Assembly (NCBI GenBank): GCA_013203085.1
Contig: JABMQX010000037.1
Span: 1-8,204, forward strand
DNA length: 8,204 bases
Source of the DNA: a bacterium
Lineage (GTDB): Bacteria; Auribacterota; JABMQX01
Reading direction: 5' to 3'
Both the position numbers and the translations under genes were made by a program. The notes below the pieces were generated by a model. It ran no database searches. It saw only the letters and a list, made by a program, of their open reading frames with translations, and was not told the DNA's origin. Of this stretch, positions 1 through 6,118 are shown piece after piece (position 1 is the stretch's first letter; every line of letters begins with the position of its first letter).

Positions 1-766
1 CATCAAGGACCCTGATTTGCCCTCGGCCGATCGCTGCCAGTATGTTGCTCAACCGGTAGTTGTAACCGATCTCGGAGTGCTGGTAATGGGGGGCGTCATC
101 CCTCGCCTGCGTTGCGAGAAAGCGCGCCTCTTTCATCAGCTTCCTGTCTTCGGAGACAATCATTCCGCCCGAGGAGGTCGTGATAATCTTGTTCCCGTTG
201 AAGGAGAAAATGCCCGCAAGCCCCATGGAGCCAGTTCGTTTTCCCTTGTACGTCGCCCCGAGTGCTTCCGCGGCGTCCTCTATGACGGGGATGTCGTACT
301 CGTCGCAAGCCTCGATGATTGGGTCCATATCGGCGCTTTGCCCGTAGAGATGGACAACTACGACGGCTTTCGGGAGCTTTCCGGCGTCAGCACAACGATG
401 GAGCTCTCCCCGGAGCAACTCCGGGTCCATGTTCCAAGTGCGAAGCTCGCAATCAATGAAGACCGGGCTGGCGCCTTGATAGACAATCGGCGTGGCGCTC
501 GCGCAGAAGGTGAACGACGAGCACAAGACTTCATCGCCGGGTCCCACACCGAGGATTCGCAAGACGAGATGAAGCGCCGCAGTCCCGGATGAGACAGCGA
601 AGGCATGACCTGCCCCATTCAGTTCGGCAAACTCCTTCTCAAAGGCGTCCACCTGCGGGCCGAGAGGGGCAATCCAGTTGCTCTCAAACGCCTCCTTCAC
701 GAATTCGAGCTCGAGCCCTGACATGTGAGGCGGCGATAGATAAATGCGCGGACGGGATTTGTTCAT
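1..766 (-). CDS. DegT/DnrJ/EryC1 (PglE-type) sugar aminotransferase, C-terminus beyond window
   Basis: I translated this frame by hand; it is open from the ATG at 764-766 to the left edge and gives 255 residues. It begins MNKSRPRIYLSPPHMSGLEL and is a PLP-dependent sugar aminotransferase. Key stretches are NWIAPLGPQVDAFEKEFAE (30-48), the phosphate-binding SSGTAALHL (59-67), CSSFTFCASATPI (82-94), VVHLYGQSADM (137-147), VIEDAAEALG (161-170) with the pyridine-nitrogen-binding Asp164, and FSFNGNKIITTSSGGM (187-202) with Lys193 as the internal aldimine lysine. The SFNGNKIITTS form is typical of the PglE-like subgroup that aminates UDP-4-keto-6-deoxy-HexNAc at C4, using glutamate. About one third of the usual 370-390 residues lies off the window. 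A TAA stop directly precedes the ATG, so no longer start exists. A purine-rich GGAGGTGGGAGGA (781-793) lies 14 bases upstream. It is 117 bp after the PglD-type gene, and a PglF-type 4,6-dehydratase must supply its substrate. Confidence 0.94.
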   Translation of the reverse strand, partial: MNKSRPRIYLSPPHMSGLELEFVKEAFESNWIAPLGPQVDAFEKEFAELNGAGHAFAVSSGTAALHLVLRILGVGPGDEVLCSSFTFCASATPIVYQGASPVFIDCELRTWNMDPELLRGELHRCADAGKLPKAVVVVHLYGQSADMDPIIEACDEYDIPVIEDAAEALGATYKGKRTGSMGLAGIFSFNGNKIITTSSGGMIVSEDRKLMKEARFLATQARDDAPHYQHSEIGYNYRLSNILAAIGRGQIRVLD

Positions 767-780
767 TTATTCTGAGTCTA

Positions 781-793
781 TCCTCCCACCTCC
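781..793 (-). promoter_or_regulatory. Ribosome binding site region of the aminotransferase gene
   Basis: The minus strand reads GGAGGTGGGAGGA, two overlapping Shine-Dalgarno-like cores. The nearer one ends 14 bases before the ATG at 764-766, longer than the usual 5-9 bases. No closer start exists, because a TAA directly precedes the ATG and no in-frame alternative lies between. The duplicated core may compensate for the spacing. Confidence 0.4.
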
Positions 794-883
794 AGAGCCG
801 TGCCTGCTGTTCCTGAAGGTCTCCTGTCCAATAGTCCGCCGAGCACATTGAGAGGCGATGAAGCAATCACACTCTGCTACGCC

Positions 884-1519
884 TCACCTCGCCACGGGCA
901 ACTGCCTGGCTGGTATTCCTACGACACACGCACCATCGGGCACGTCCCGGGTAACGACGGCGCCGCCCCCAACTATTACTTCCCGGCCGATGGTTACACC
1001 GGGGAGCACCTTTGCGCCAACGCCCACCAGCGACATGTCACCCACTCGCACCGCTCCGCAAAGGACAACCCCCGGGGCGATATGCACGAAATCGCCGACG
1101 TGGCAATCGTGATCAATAGAGCTTCGAGTGTTTACCACGCTATGGACGCCGACATGTGTGCAGCAGTTGATCACAGCACCCGCCATTACAGCGGTCCCTT
1201 CTCCAATTGCCGTTTCCTCACCCACAATCGCGGACGGATGGATCGCCCGGACATATCCGACGCCGAGGTCACCAAGCTTCTGCCAAACGCGATACCTAAG
1301 ACCGTTATCGCCAATGCCTATTACAAAAGCGCTAATCCCGTCCCAGAGTCGAGGCAGGTCTGCGAACGTTCCCATTACCTGTTCACCGAGCAATCTTTGC
1401 CCTCGCGTCGTCGCGTTATCGTCTATTATTCCTGCAATCTCATATTCATGGCACTTATGGACGATATCAATAATGACCTTGGCGTGTCCGCCTGCGCCAT
1501 AAATCATCACGTTTTTCAT
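884..1519 (-). CDS. PglD/NeuD-type sugar N-acyltransferase
   Basis: This 211-residue protein has the two parts of the NeuD/PglD acyltransferases. The first is a Rossmann-like N-terminal domain beginning MKNVMIYGAGGHAK (glycine loop at 8-14), which binds the UDP-sugar. The second, from about residue 93, is a left-handed beta helix of hexapeptide repeats (IHPSAIVGEETAIGEGT, then GVVLCGAVRVG). His137 in IDHDCHVGDF (135-144) is the likely catalytic base, by comparison with PglD His125; Asp138 stands where PglD has Glu126. The protein ends with the usual VVTRDVPDG (188-196) and GIPARQL (201-207). The likely reaction is acetyl-CoA-dependent N-acetylation of the 4-amino group of a UDP-4-amino-4,6-dideoxy sugar made by the adjacent aminotransferase. 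A NeuD-type role in sialic acid metabolism is less likely, because no sialic acid genes are visible. A GGAGC at 1524-1528 serves as ribosome binding site. It is 86 bp after the sugar transferase gene. Confidence 0.92.
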   Translation of the reverse strand: MKNVMIYGAGGHAKVIIDIVHKCHEYEIAGIIDDNATTRGQRLLGEQVMGTFADLPRLWDGISAFVIGIGDNGLRYRVWQKLGDLGVGYVRAIHPSAIVGEETAIGEGTAVMAGAVINCCTHVGVHSVVNTRSSIDHDCHVGDFVHIAPGVVLCGAVRVGDMSLVGVGAKVLPGVTIGREVIVGGGAVVTRDVPDGACVVGIPARQLPVAR

Positions 1520-1559
1520 GGCTGCTCCGTCCCGTCGCTCTCGGCGACGTTCATCTCCG

Positions 1560-1584
1560 CCGGGGTTGAAATCCGCACCCCCGG
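1560..1584. repeat. GC-rich inverted repeat between the sugar transferase and acyltransferase genes
   Basis: CCGGGG (1560-1565) and CCCCGG (1579-1584) can pair as a 6-bp stem with a 13-base loop in the 86-bp spacer. No T-run follows on the minus strand, so it is not a standard intrinsic terminator. It may be an mRNA processing or stability hairpin, or chance. Confidence 0.3.
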
Positions 1585-1605
1585 TTCATTCCGCCCGTTG
1601 CCGGT

Positions 1606-2220
1606 TTAATCCACGCTGCCCATGAACGGCTTGTTAAACTCACCTTTCTCCCATATCCCCTCTCGTTTTGCAACCATCTTAAATGTTATGAAGAGAATCT
1701 TCACGTCGAGCCTGAGCGACTGATGATCCACGTACCACACATCGAGCGAAAACTTCTTCTCCCAGGTGAGTGCGTTGCGACCATTGACCTGCGCCCAACC
1801 TGTGATTCCAGGACGAACCTCGTGCCGCCGCGCCTGGGTGGGAGTGTATCTGTCAAGGTACTCGATCAGGAGGGGACGGGGTCCCACGAGGCTCATATCA
1901 CCTTTGAGGACGTTCCAGAATTGCGGGAGCTCATCAATGCTGAGTCCACGGATGAATCTCCCCAGAGGCGTCAATCGATCGGAGTCGGGCAGCAGTTCAC
2001 CGTCAGGTCTTCGCTCCTCCGTCATGGTACGGAACTTGTACAGCCGAAAGATGCCGCCGTGAAGCCCCGGCCGCTGCATGACATACATCACCGGCTGACC
2101 CATGGTGAGCCGAATCAACAATCCGCCGATCAAAAGCACAGGGCTAAACAGCGCCAGGCCGAGTGCCGCTCCGAAAACATCCACCACTCGTTTCAGATGG
2201 AATTCTCTTTCTACGACCAT
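1606..2220 (-). CDS. PglC-type initiating sugar-phosphate transferase
   Basis: This 204-residue protein is a small monotopic phosphoglycosyl transferase (bacterial sugar transferase, PF02397). It moves a sugar 1-phosphate from a UDP-sugar to undecaprenyl phosphate, the first step of lipid-linked glycan assembly. An N-terminal reentrant membrane helix spans about residues 10-38 and contains the Ser26-Pro27 break. The cytoplasmic catalytic part follows: QRPGLHG (49-55), YKFRTM (61-66), LSIDELPQFWNVLKGD (93-108) with the catalytic Asp96-Glu97 dyad, MSLVGPRPLL (109-118), and RPGITGWAQVNGRN (136-149). It lacks the extra N-terminal membrane helices of long WbaP/WcaJ enzymes, which favours the PglC/WecP-like short form. 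The ATG at 2218-2220 is the first possible start: no ATG, GTG or TTG lies in frame before the upstream stop. It has no clear Shine-Dalgarno sequence. The next two genes encode PglD- and PglE-type enzymes, so the substrate is probably UDP-diNAc-bacillosamine or a close relative, by inference. Confidence 0.94.
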   Translation of the reverse strand: MVVEREFHLKRVVDVFGAALGLALFSPVLLIGGLLIRLTMGQPVMYVMQRPGLHGGIFRLYKFRTMTEERRPDGELLPDSDRLTPLGRFIRGLSIDELPQFWNVLKGDMSLVGPRPLLIEYLDRYTPTQARRHEVRPGITGWAQVNGRNALTWEKKFSLDVWYVDHQSLRLDVKILFITFKMVAKREGIWEKGEFNKPFMGSVD

Positions 2221-2467
2221 TGTGCTTGGAGGTCTTGAGAACGTTCTGGGCCGGGATCTTCAACTACGCTCGCCCACCAACTATCTCAATTCACGTTAAT
2301 ACTCTGATGATTAGTGAGTTACACGGCTCAACTGTTCCTGGATGAGTCCGTCGCTCCCTCATACAATCGCTCCAGCAATCGGTTCAATCAGCGAGACTTG
2401 TCGAACCTCGATCCGCAAGAATCTCGATAGCCGCCCCCCGGACAAGATGTTAGCTCCACCTCTGCCA
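2221..2467. other. 247-bp intergenic region upstream of the initiating sugar transferase
   Basis: This is the widest non-coding gap in the window, between the nucleotidyltransferase stop and the sugar transferase start. It is more AT-rich in its middle (about 2280-2400) than the flanking genes. No conserved protein is readable in any frame. A distant 6-bp inverted pair, CTTGTC near 2396-2401 and GACAAG near 2440-2446, is present, but there is no T-run that would make a Rho-independent terminator. A weak promoter candidate on the minus strand is listed separately. The region may separate two transcription or recombination modules of the locus. Confidence 0.5.
2358..2387 (-). promoter_or_regulatory. 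Weak sigma70-like promoter candidate
   Basis: On the minus strand TTGAAC (2382-2387) and TATGAG (2358-2363) are separated by 18 bases and each matches the -35 and -10 consensus at four of six positions. It would drive the sugar transferase, acyltransferase and aminotransferase genes, leaving an untranslated leader of roughly 130 bases. Matches of this quality arise often by chance, so this is only a suggestion supported by the position in the largest gap. Confidence 0.15.
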
Positions 2468-3673
2468 TCATAGTACTCGGTTCCAAAGCTCTATTCCATA
2501 TCTTCCTGCCAACATGACCGGCCGAAGGACATAGTAAAATGGAAAAAAAAAGTCGGGCAATGGGAGAGATTCCCATTCTAACCGGGTTGGGGTCATCACT
2601 TGACAAGCGTATCGGAAACAATAATAGATTAGTTCCCACGCATCATCTCTCAGCTTCAAATGGAAAAGGAGCCCTTCAAGGTGGCCTGATGGAGCTGTCG
2701 CCCCCCGGAAAAGCCGTTCGCAGACCTGCCTGCCGAGTGATTTCACTGCAGGGTCTCCCTGCACGGTTCGCAGCACTTTCTCAGGGAGAACTGCCCCCAA
2801 CAGATCGCTCGCCAGGAACAGGCCGAGAAAAAGCATTCGCTCACTGCCGAGCCTCCTGGCCCGGTCCATGACGCGTTGCCAGTTCATCCTCTTATGAACG
2901 CCGACGAGTTCCGCGACGTCACAGATCCACTCCAGCCGTGCCCAGCGCTCCCTTGAACCGTGCACGCAAAGTATCAAAAGCAAATCCTCTGGAGAAAAAG
3001 CCAAGACTTCCTTGCCGCCGAGGGATATGGGTTCGAGATACTCCCAAAAGCGCTCAGCGTCGAGACGAGAGGAGAAGTACTTCGGTACTATCCTCCAGTG
3101 AAGCTCCACAAGAGTCCTGCCGTCGCTATGCCTTAGGTCGTAGTGGTAGTGGGATTCGAGGTAAGAAGCCTCCTGCGTGCGAGTTAGCGGGAATTCCGGC
3201 ACGTATCCCTGGGAAATCAGTATCTCTTTTGCTCTCACAACATGCTGTCGGGGAACCAGAATATCCAAATCACAGAACTGGCGGAGCGAAACGTCCCCGT
3301 ACACTGACTCGGCCAGAGAAGGGCCTTTGAAAGGGACCGCAGGGACCCGGTGAGCATTGAAATAACTCAATATCTTCAGTAACTCCCGAGTGAACAAAAG
3401 GTTGCGCAACGCGTTGGCGTAGAAATAGTCCCGGAGTTCGCGCATGGTCCCCTCGGGAACGGCTTCCGGACAAGTGCTCGTGAGACTCCGATAGACGAGC
3501 GGAACAACGCCGTGAGAAATCGAGGTGTGGAGCAGATACTCCCAATCTATCTCATTCCGCAAGAGGGTCCCGACCCGTTCGGCTCTCTCGGCATTCATGC
3601 TCATCCGCGAGCAAGATAGAAGAAGGTCAATTTCAGTGCGATTGCCCGTCACACCGCTATCGCTGAACGCCAT
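2468..3673 (-). CDS. Nucleotidyltransferase-fold protein (PF14907-like), function unknown
   Basis: This 401-residue protein resembles the uncharacterised nucleotidyltransferase family PF14907 (NTP_transf_5), often found in exopolysaccharide and peptide-modification clusters. Visible features are VPFKGPSLAESVYGD (113-127), the acidic strand CDLDILV (134-140) with Asp135 and Asp137 as likely metal ligands, VELHW (189-193), and HGSRERWARLEWICDVAEL (238-256). A hydrophobic aromatic C-terminus, FFFPFYYVLRP (375-385), may bind the membrane. These suggest transfer of a nucleotidyl group, but no member's substrate is known to me. The ATG at 3671-3673 is chosen because a good ribosome binding site (GAGGT, 3678-3682) precedes it by 4 bases and the length fits the family. 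A longer form from a TTG at 3827-3829 would add 52 residues without family character. It lies between a WbuB-like glycosyltransferase and the initiating sugar transferase, so a role in surface glycan assembly or its control is likely. A T9 run falls in codons 375-377 (see separate entry). Confidence 0.82.
   Translation of the reverse strand: MAFSDSGVTGNRTEIDLLLSCSRMSMNAERAERVGTLLRNEIDWEYLLHTSISHGVVPLVYRSLTSTCPEAVPEGTMRELRDYFYANALRNLLFTRELLKILSYFNAHRVPAVPFKGPSLAESVYGDVSLRQFCDLDILVPRQHVVRAKEILISQGYVPEFPLTRTQEASYLESHYHYDLRHSDGRTLVELHWRIVPKYFSSRLDAERFWEYLEPISLGGKEVLAFSPEDLLLILCVHGSRERWARLEWICDVAELVGVHKRMNWQRVMDRARRLGSERMLFLGLFLASDLLGAVLPEKVLRTVQGDPAVKSLGRQVCERLFRGATAPSGHLEGLLFHLKLRDDAWELIYYCFRYACQVMTPTRLEWESLPLPDFFFPFYYVLRPVMLAGRYGIELWNRVL
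2543..2551 (-). repeat. T9 homopolymer inside the nucleotidyltransferase gene
   Basis: Nine A on the plus strand, read as nine T on the coding strand, encode three phenylalanines (375-377 of the 401-residue protein). A slip by one base towards the -1 frame would replace the last 24 residues by about 51 others, ending at 2388. The zero-frame tail looks like the family's natural aromatic C-terminus, so the unshifted product is the expected one. Confidence 0.8.
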
Positions 3674-3845
3674 CCGAACCTCGCTTCTTTCTGATGACTT
3701 AACTCCCTGAGGCTTGTCGAGTTGGAACGATCGAAAAGTGGAAGTTCTAATCGATGCCAAGGCGGCGAATGCAGGGCCGCCCACCAGGATACAAAACTGG
3801 TCGTCCAGTGGTGAGGGTCGCGAACACAAAACGTTGGAGAACCTC
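3674..3845. other. 172-bp spacer between WbuB-like and nucleotidyltransferase genes
   Basis: If the ATG at 3673 is the true start of the nucleotidyltransferase, this stretch is non-coding. The reading frame stays open through most of it (up to a TTG at 3829) but shows no family similarity. It contains a small perfect hairpin: ACTGG (3796-3800) and CCAGT (3805-3809) with a TCGT loop. No promoter or terminator is convincing. Confidence 0.4.
3678..3682 (-). promoter_or_regulatory. Ribosome binding site deciding the nucleotidyltransferase start
   Basis: GAGGT on the minus strand, four bases before the ATG at 3671-3673. Its good spacing and match to the Shine-Dalgarno consensus are the main reason for preferring this start over the TTG 52 codons upstream, which shows no comparable site. 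Confidence 0.6.
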
Positions 3846-5099
3846 TTAAGCGGTAGATGGATTCGTCCGCCTGCGCTCCCTCTTCCTCAAAGACTGAAAA
3901 ATGGCAATAAGCTTCTGGGCCTGTTGTCCTCGGTCGAAGTGCGCGGCCACGTATGTTCGAGCGTTCCGCCCGTGGCGCCGACGGAGCTCAGGGTCCCTGT
4001 AGTAAGCCAGAACAGCGTCAGCGAGGGCTTCCGGGTCCCCGGGTCGAACGAAGGTCCCCCCCTCTGCGGTTTCGATGACCCCGCGGATAACGCCATCAAT
4101 CGCCAGGACAGTGGGCCTGCCGGACGCCATGTAGTCCAAGACCTTATTAGGGTATCCCGTACCGAACATCGGAATCGGTTTGAGGATCGCCACACACACA
4201 TCCGAGGACGCGAGAAAGGCGGGTATGCGGGCTTTCGGTTGGGCGTGGATGAAGTGGACGTTTGACAGCCCGAGATGCTCCGCCTGACGGATCAGGTTGG
4301 GACGATCCATCCCATCCCCCACGAGGACGAAGACAACATCGCGGTATTCTTCGAGGCGCTTCGCTGCAAGGAGCAGCGTTCCCAGGTCGTTGGCCGGGCC
4401 GTGGGCGCCGGCATAGAGAACGACAAACCTATTCTCTATCCCCAAGTCCCTCCGTATCTCTTTGCCTTCATCGGACGGTCGAAACATGCTCATTTCAACG
4501 CCGTTCGGCACCAGCTCAATCTTCTTGTCGGGCACGCCACAATCCAGCAGGTGCCCAATGAAACCCGATCCGTTCACCAGGATTCCATCAGAGCAGCGAT
4601 AGAGAAACTGCTCCACCGCTCGAGAGATGCGTATGAGTAACCGGTTGCGCAAGATACCCATTTCAATGGCGAAGTCCGGCCATAAGTCGCGCACCTCGAA
4701 GAGGTATGGCACGCCCTTGAGCCGTCCTGCCAGCCACGCGGAGAGGCCCTGGAAAATCGGGGGGGAAGTGCCCCAGACAACGTCCACATTCTTCACCAAA
4801 AGGCAACCAAGGAATGACGACAACATGAAGCTCAAGAAGTTTATTATGCGGCTGGAGAAACTACGGTGAAGAGCCGGGTACGCCCACGTGCGATAGACTT
4901 CGATCCCGTCCACGTGCTCGCGAGCCAACCAGCGGCCGCGGGCTGAGGGGAGAACCCGCCCGGTCAGATAGCTCACGGTGCTCGCGATGATGGTAACCTT
5001 GTGCCCCTTTCTCGCAATGTGGCGACTGAGCTCATAGTGCCGGGTGCCCCCTGCTTCGTGGGCTGAAACGAAGGCTTGATGGATTAGCAAAATGTGCAT
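3846..5099 (-). CDS. WbuB-like GT4 glycosyltransferase
   Basis: This 417-residue GT-B glycosyltransferase is of the WbuB type, found in many O-antigen and capsule clusters. It starts MHILLIHQAF, followed by the glycine-rich acceptor-domain loop GGTRHYELSRHI (17-28). It has FEVRDLWPDFAIEMGIL (134-150), LVPNGVE (196-202), YAGAHGPANDLGTLL (229-243), LVGDGMD (259-265) and the donor-site stretch GTGYPNKVLDYMASGRP (313-329), where Asp322 stands at the position of the second Glu of E-x7-E. WbuB proteins typically transfer an amino sugar to a lipid-linked acceptor at the cytoplasmic membrane face; the sugar here is unknown. The ATG at 5097-5099 is chosen because the conserved N-terminus begins there and because it lies 2 bp after the TGA of the epimerase gene, which favours translational coupling. 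An ATG 28 codons further upstream would add non-family residues and overlap the epimerase gene by 82 bp. Residues 75-110 include hydrophobic stretches that probably provide membrane association. Confidence 0.92.
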   Translation of the reverse strand: MHILLIHQAFVSAHEAGGTRHYELSRHIARKGHKVTIIASTVSYLTGRVLPSARGRWLAREHVDGIEVYRTWAYPALHRSFSSRIINFLSFMLSSFLGCLLVKNVDVVWGTSPPIFQGLSAWLAGRLKGVPYLFEVRDLWPDFAIEMGILRNRLLIRISRAVEQFLYRCSDGILVNGSGFIGHLLDCGVPDKKIELVPNGVEMSMFRPSDEGKEIRRDLGIENRFVVLYAGAHGPANDLGTLLLAAKRLEEYRDVVFVLVGDGMDRPNLIRQAEHLGLSNVHFIHAQPKARIPAFLASSDVCVAILKPIPMFGTGYPNKVLDYMASGRPTVLAIDGVIRGVIETAEGGTFVRPGDPEALADAVLAYYRDPELRRRHGRNARTYVAAHFDRGQQAQKLIAIFQSLRKRERRRTNPSTA

Positions 5100-5101
5100 A
5101 G

Positions 5102-6118
5102 TCAGTAGTGGACAAGCTTGAAGAGTGCCCTGCATCCCAGGGCAACAGCACGTTTCGTGCGGCTGCGACGATACAATTCCCACCGCCGAGCGAACTTGGC
5201 AAAGACCGGTTCACCTGTTAGCCTGTGCATGACCGACAGTTGAACGATGTGCAGGCGTTGGTAGAAAGGGCTGGCCAGCATTTTCATCCGGCTGCCCGAT
5301 AGCTCGTAGAGAGACCAAAATCCGACATCAAAGCGGTGCAGGTTGTCCTTGAGCGTCCGCACCGTCTCGGCGAAAAGACGCTCCGCCTCTCGGCTTCGTG
5401 TATAGAGATAGTAGTCATACACGCCCCACATCGCCCAAACAAAGCCGTTCAGGACGTGTGTTGGAGGATCAATAACAGCTTCCTCAAGCCAAGTGTACCC
5501 CTTCCCATCAATATAGGACACTCCTCCTTCGTCAGTCGTCTTCAGGAAAGTTTCGAATGACCGCTCGGCGGCTTCCAGGTAAGCTGACCTGTCTGTTTCA
5601 CGATGCGCTCGCACAAGGAGTGATAGGCCCAGGCCTTGCGCCAGTGCAGAGTACCATGGGGCCTTCAGGAGCGTCCGGTAATCCCAATCGAAATGATAGT
5701 TCCAAACCCAGAGGCCGGCCGAGTTCTCCTCGAGGTTAGCAACCAGCCAGTCGGCAACGAGCAGGAACCTCCGCCGGCGACCCGGATCTCCCATGCGGCA
5801 GAACAGATTGTAATTACCCAGGCCGTACTCGGCGATCGCTGCCGGGCTGTGTTGGAGTCCAACGTGGCCGCCATAGTTCAGTAGCGGAATGCCCTTTGCA
5901 TCGTACTTACCGCTATAATCCGCCTTGGCAATACAAGGTGTGTAATATTCGCCTATCTTCGAGGGGGAGAAACTGTCGTTGACCTCCGGCTCTTCATGCC
6001 ACTCAGTTATCTGGCTCGGCCGCCGCAGAATATAGGTGGCGATAATCCGGCGGTAATATTGGAGACGACGCCGAATTGCCACAAGCGGCGCTCGAGGAGG
6101 CGAGGCCGCATGAGTCAT
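5102..6118 (-). CDS. D-glucuronyl C5-epimerase-family protein
   Basis: This 338-residue protein matches the C-terminal (alpha/alpha) catalytic domain of D-glucuronyl C5-epimerases (PF06662), which convert D-glucuronate to L-iduronate within a glycan chain. Visible signatures are APWYSALAQG (153-162), WLEEAVIDPPTHVLNGF (210-226), VYDYY (233-237), FWSLYELSG (267-275), ASPFYQRLHIVQL (282-294) and FAKFARRWELY (306-316). All align by eye with my recollection of human GLCE. Tyr271 and Tyr286 match GLCE Tyr560 and Tyr578, and Glu213 matches Glu499, but Ala214 replaces Tyr500. The protein is much shorter than the 617-residue human enzyme and lacks most of the N-terminal beta domain. The N-terminus is basic (residues 16-33) with no signal peptide or membrane helix, which suggests a cytoplasmic protein. 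Its ATG overlaps the upstream gene's stop (ATGA), and its TGA lies 2 bp before the next glycosyltransferase. The family is clear; the exact substrate and activity are inference. Confidence 0.87.
   Translation of the reverse strand: MTHAASPPRAPLVAIRRRLQYYRRIIATYILRRPSQITEWHEEPEVNDSFSPSKIGEYYTPCIAKADYSGKYDAKGIPLLNYGGHVGLQHSPAAIAEYGLGNYNLFCRMGDPGRRRRFLLVADWLVANLEENSAGLWVWNYHFDWDYRTLLKAPWYSALAQGLGLSLLVRAHRETDRSAYLEAAERSFETFLKTTDEGGVSYIDGKGYTWLEEAVIDPPTHVLNGFVWAMWGVYDYYLYTRSREAERLFAETVRTLKDNLHRFDVGFWSLYELSGSRMKMLASPFYQRLHIVQLSVMHRLTGEPVFAKFARRWELYRRSRTKRAVALGCRALFKLVHY

Noticed and set aside
17..592. Plus-strand open frame of 191 codons
   Set aside because: It is the antisense shadow of the PglE-type aminotransferase, whose minus-strand translation has a full set of family motifs. 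The plus-strand protein has no recognisable motif.
684..866. 60-codon minus-strand frame across the spacer before the aminotransferase
   Set aside because: It overlaps the aminotransferase start in another frame and shows no family similarity.
800..1609. Plus-strand open frame of 269 codons
   Set aside because: It spans the entire PglD-like gene in antisense and both neighbouring spacers, and its translation shows no domain. Long antisense frames are common opposite GC-rich genes.
2396..2446. Possible terminator formed by CTTGTC and GACAAG
   Set aside because: The arms are only 6 bp, about 40 bases apart, and no T-run follows on the transcribed strand.
2388..2639. 83-codon minus-strand open frame over the nucleotidyltransferase 3' end
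   Set aside because: Not an independent gene: it overlaps the better-supported frame and has no ribosome binding site or motif. It matters only as the possible -1 slippage frame.
3714..4265. Plus-strand open frame of 183 codons
   Set aside because: Antisense to the C-terminal half of the WbuB-like glycosyltransferase, with no motif of its own.
5100..5183. 28-codon upstream extension of the WbuB-like glycosyltransferase
   Set aside because: It would overlap the epimerase gene by 82 bp and adds a cysteine-rich stretch unlike the family. The conserved N-terminus begins at the ATG at 5097-5099.
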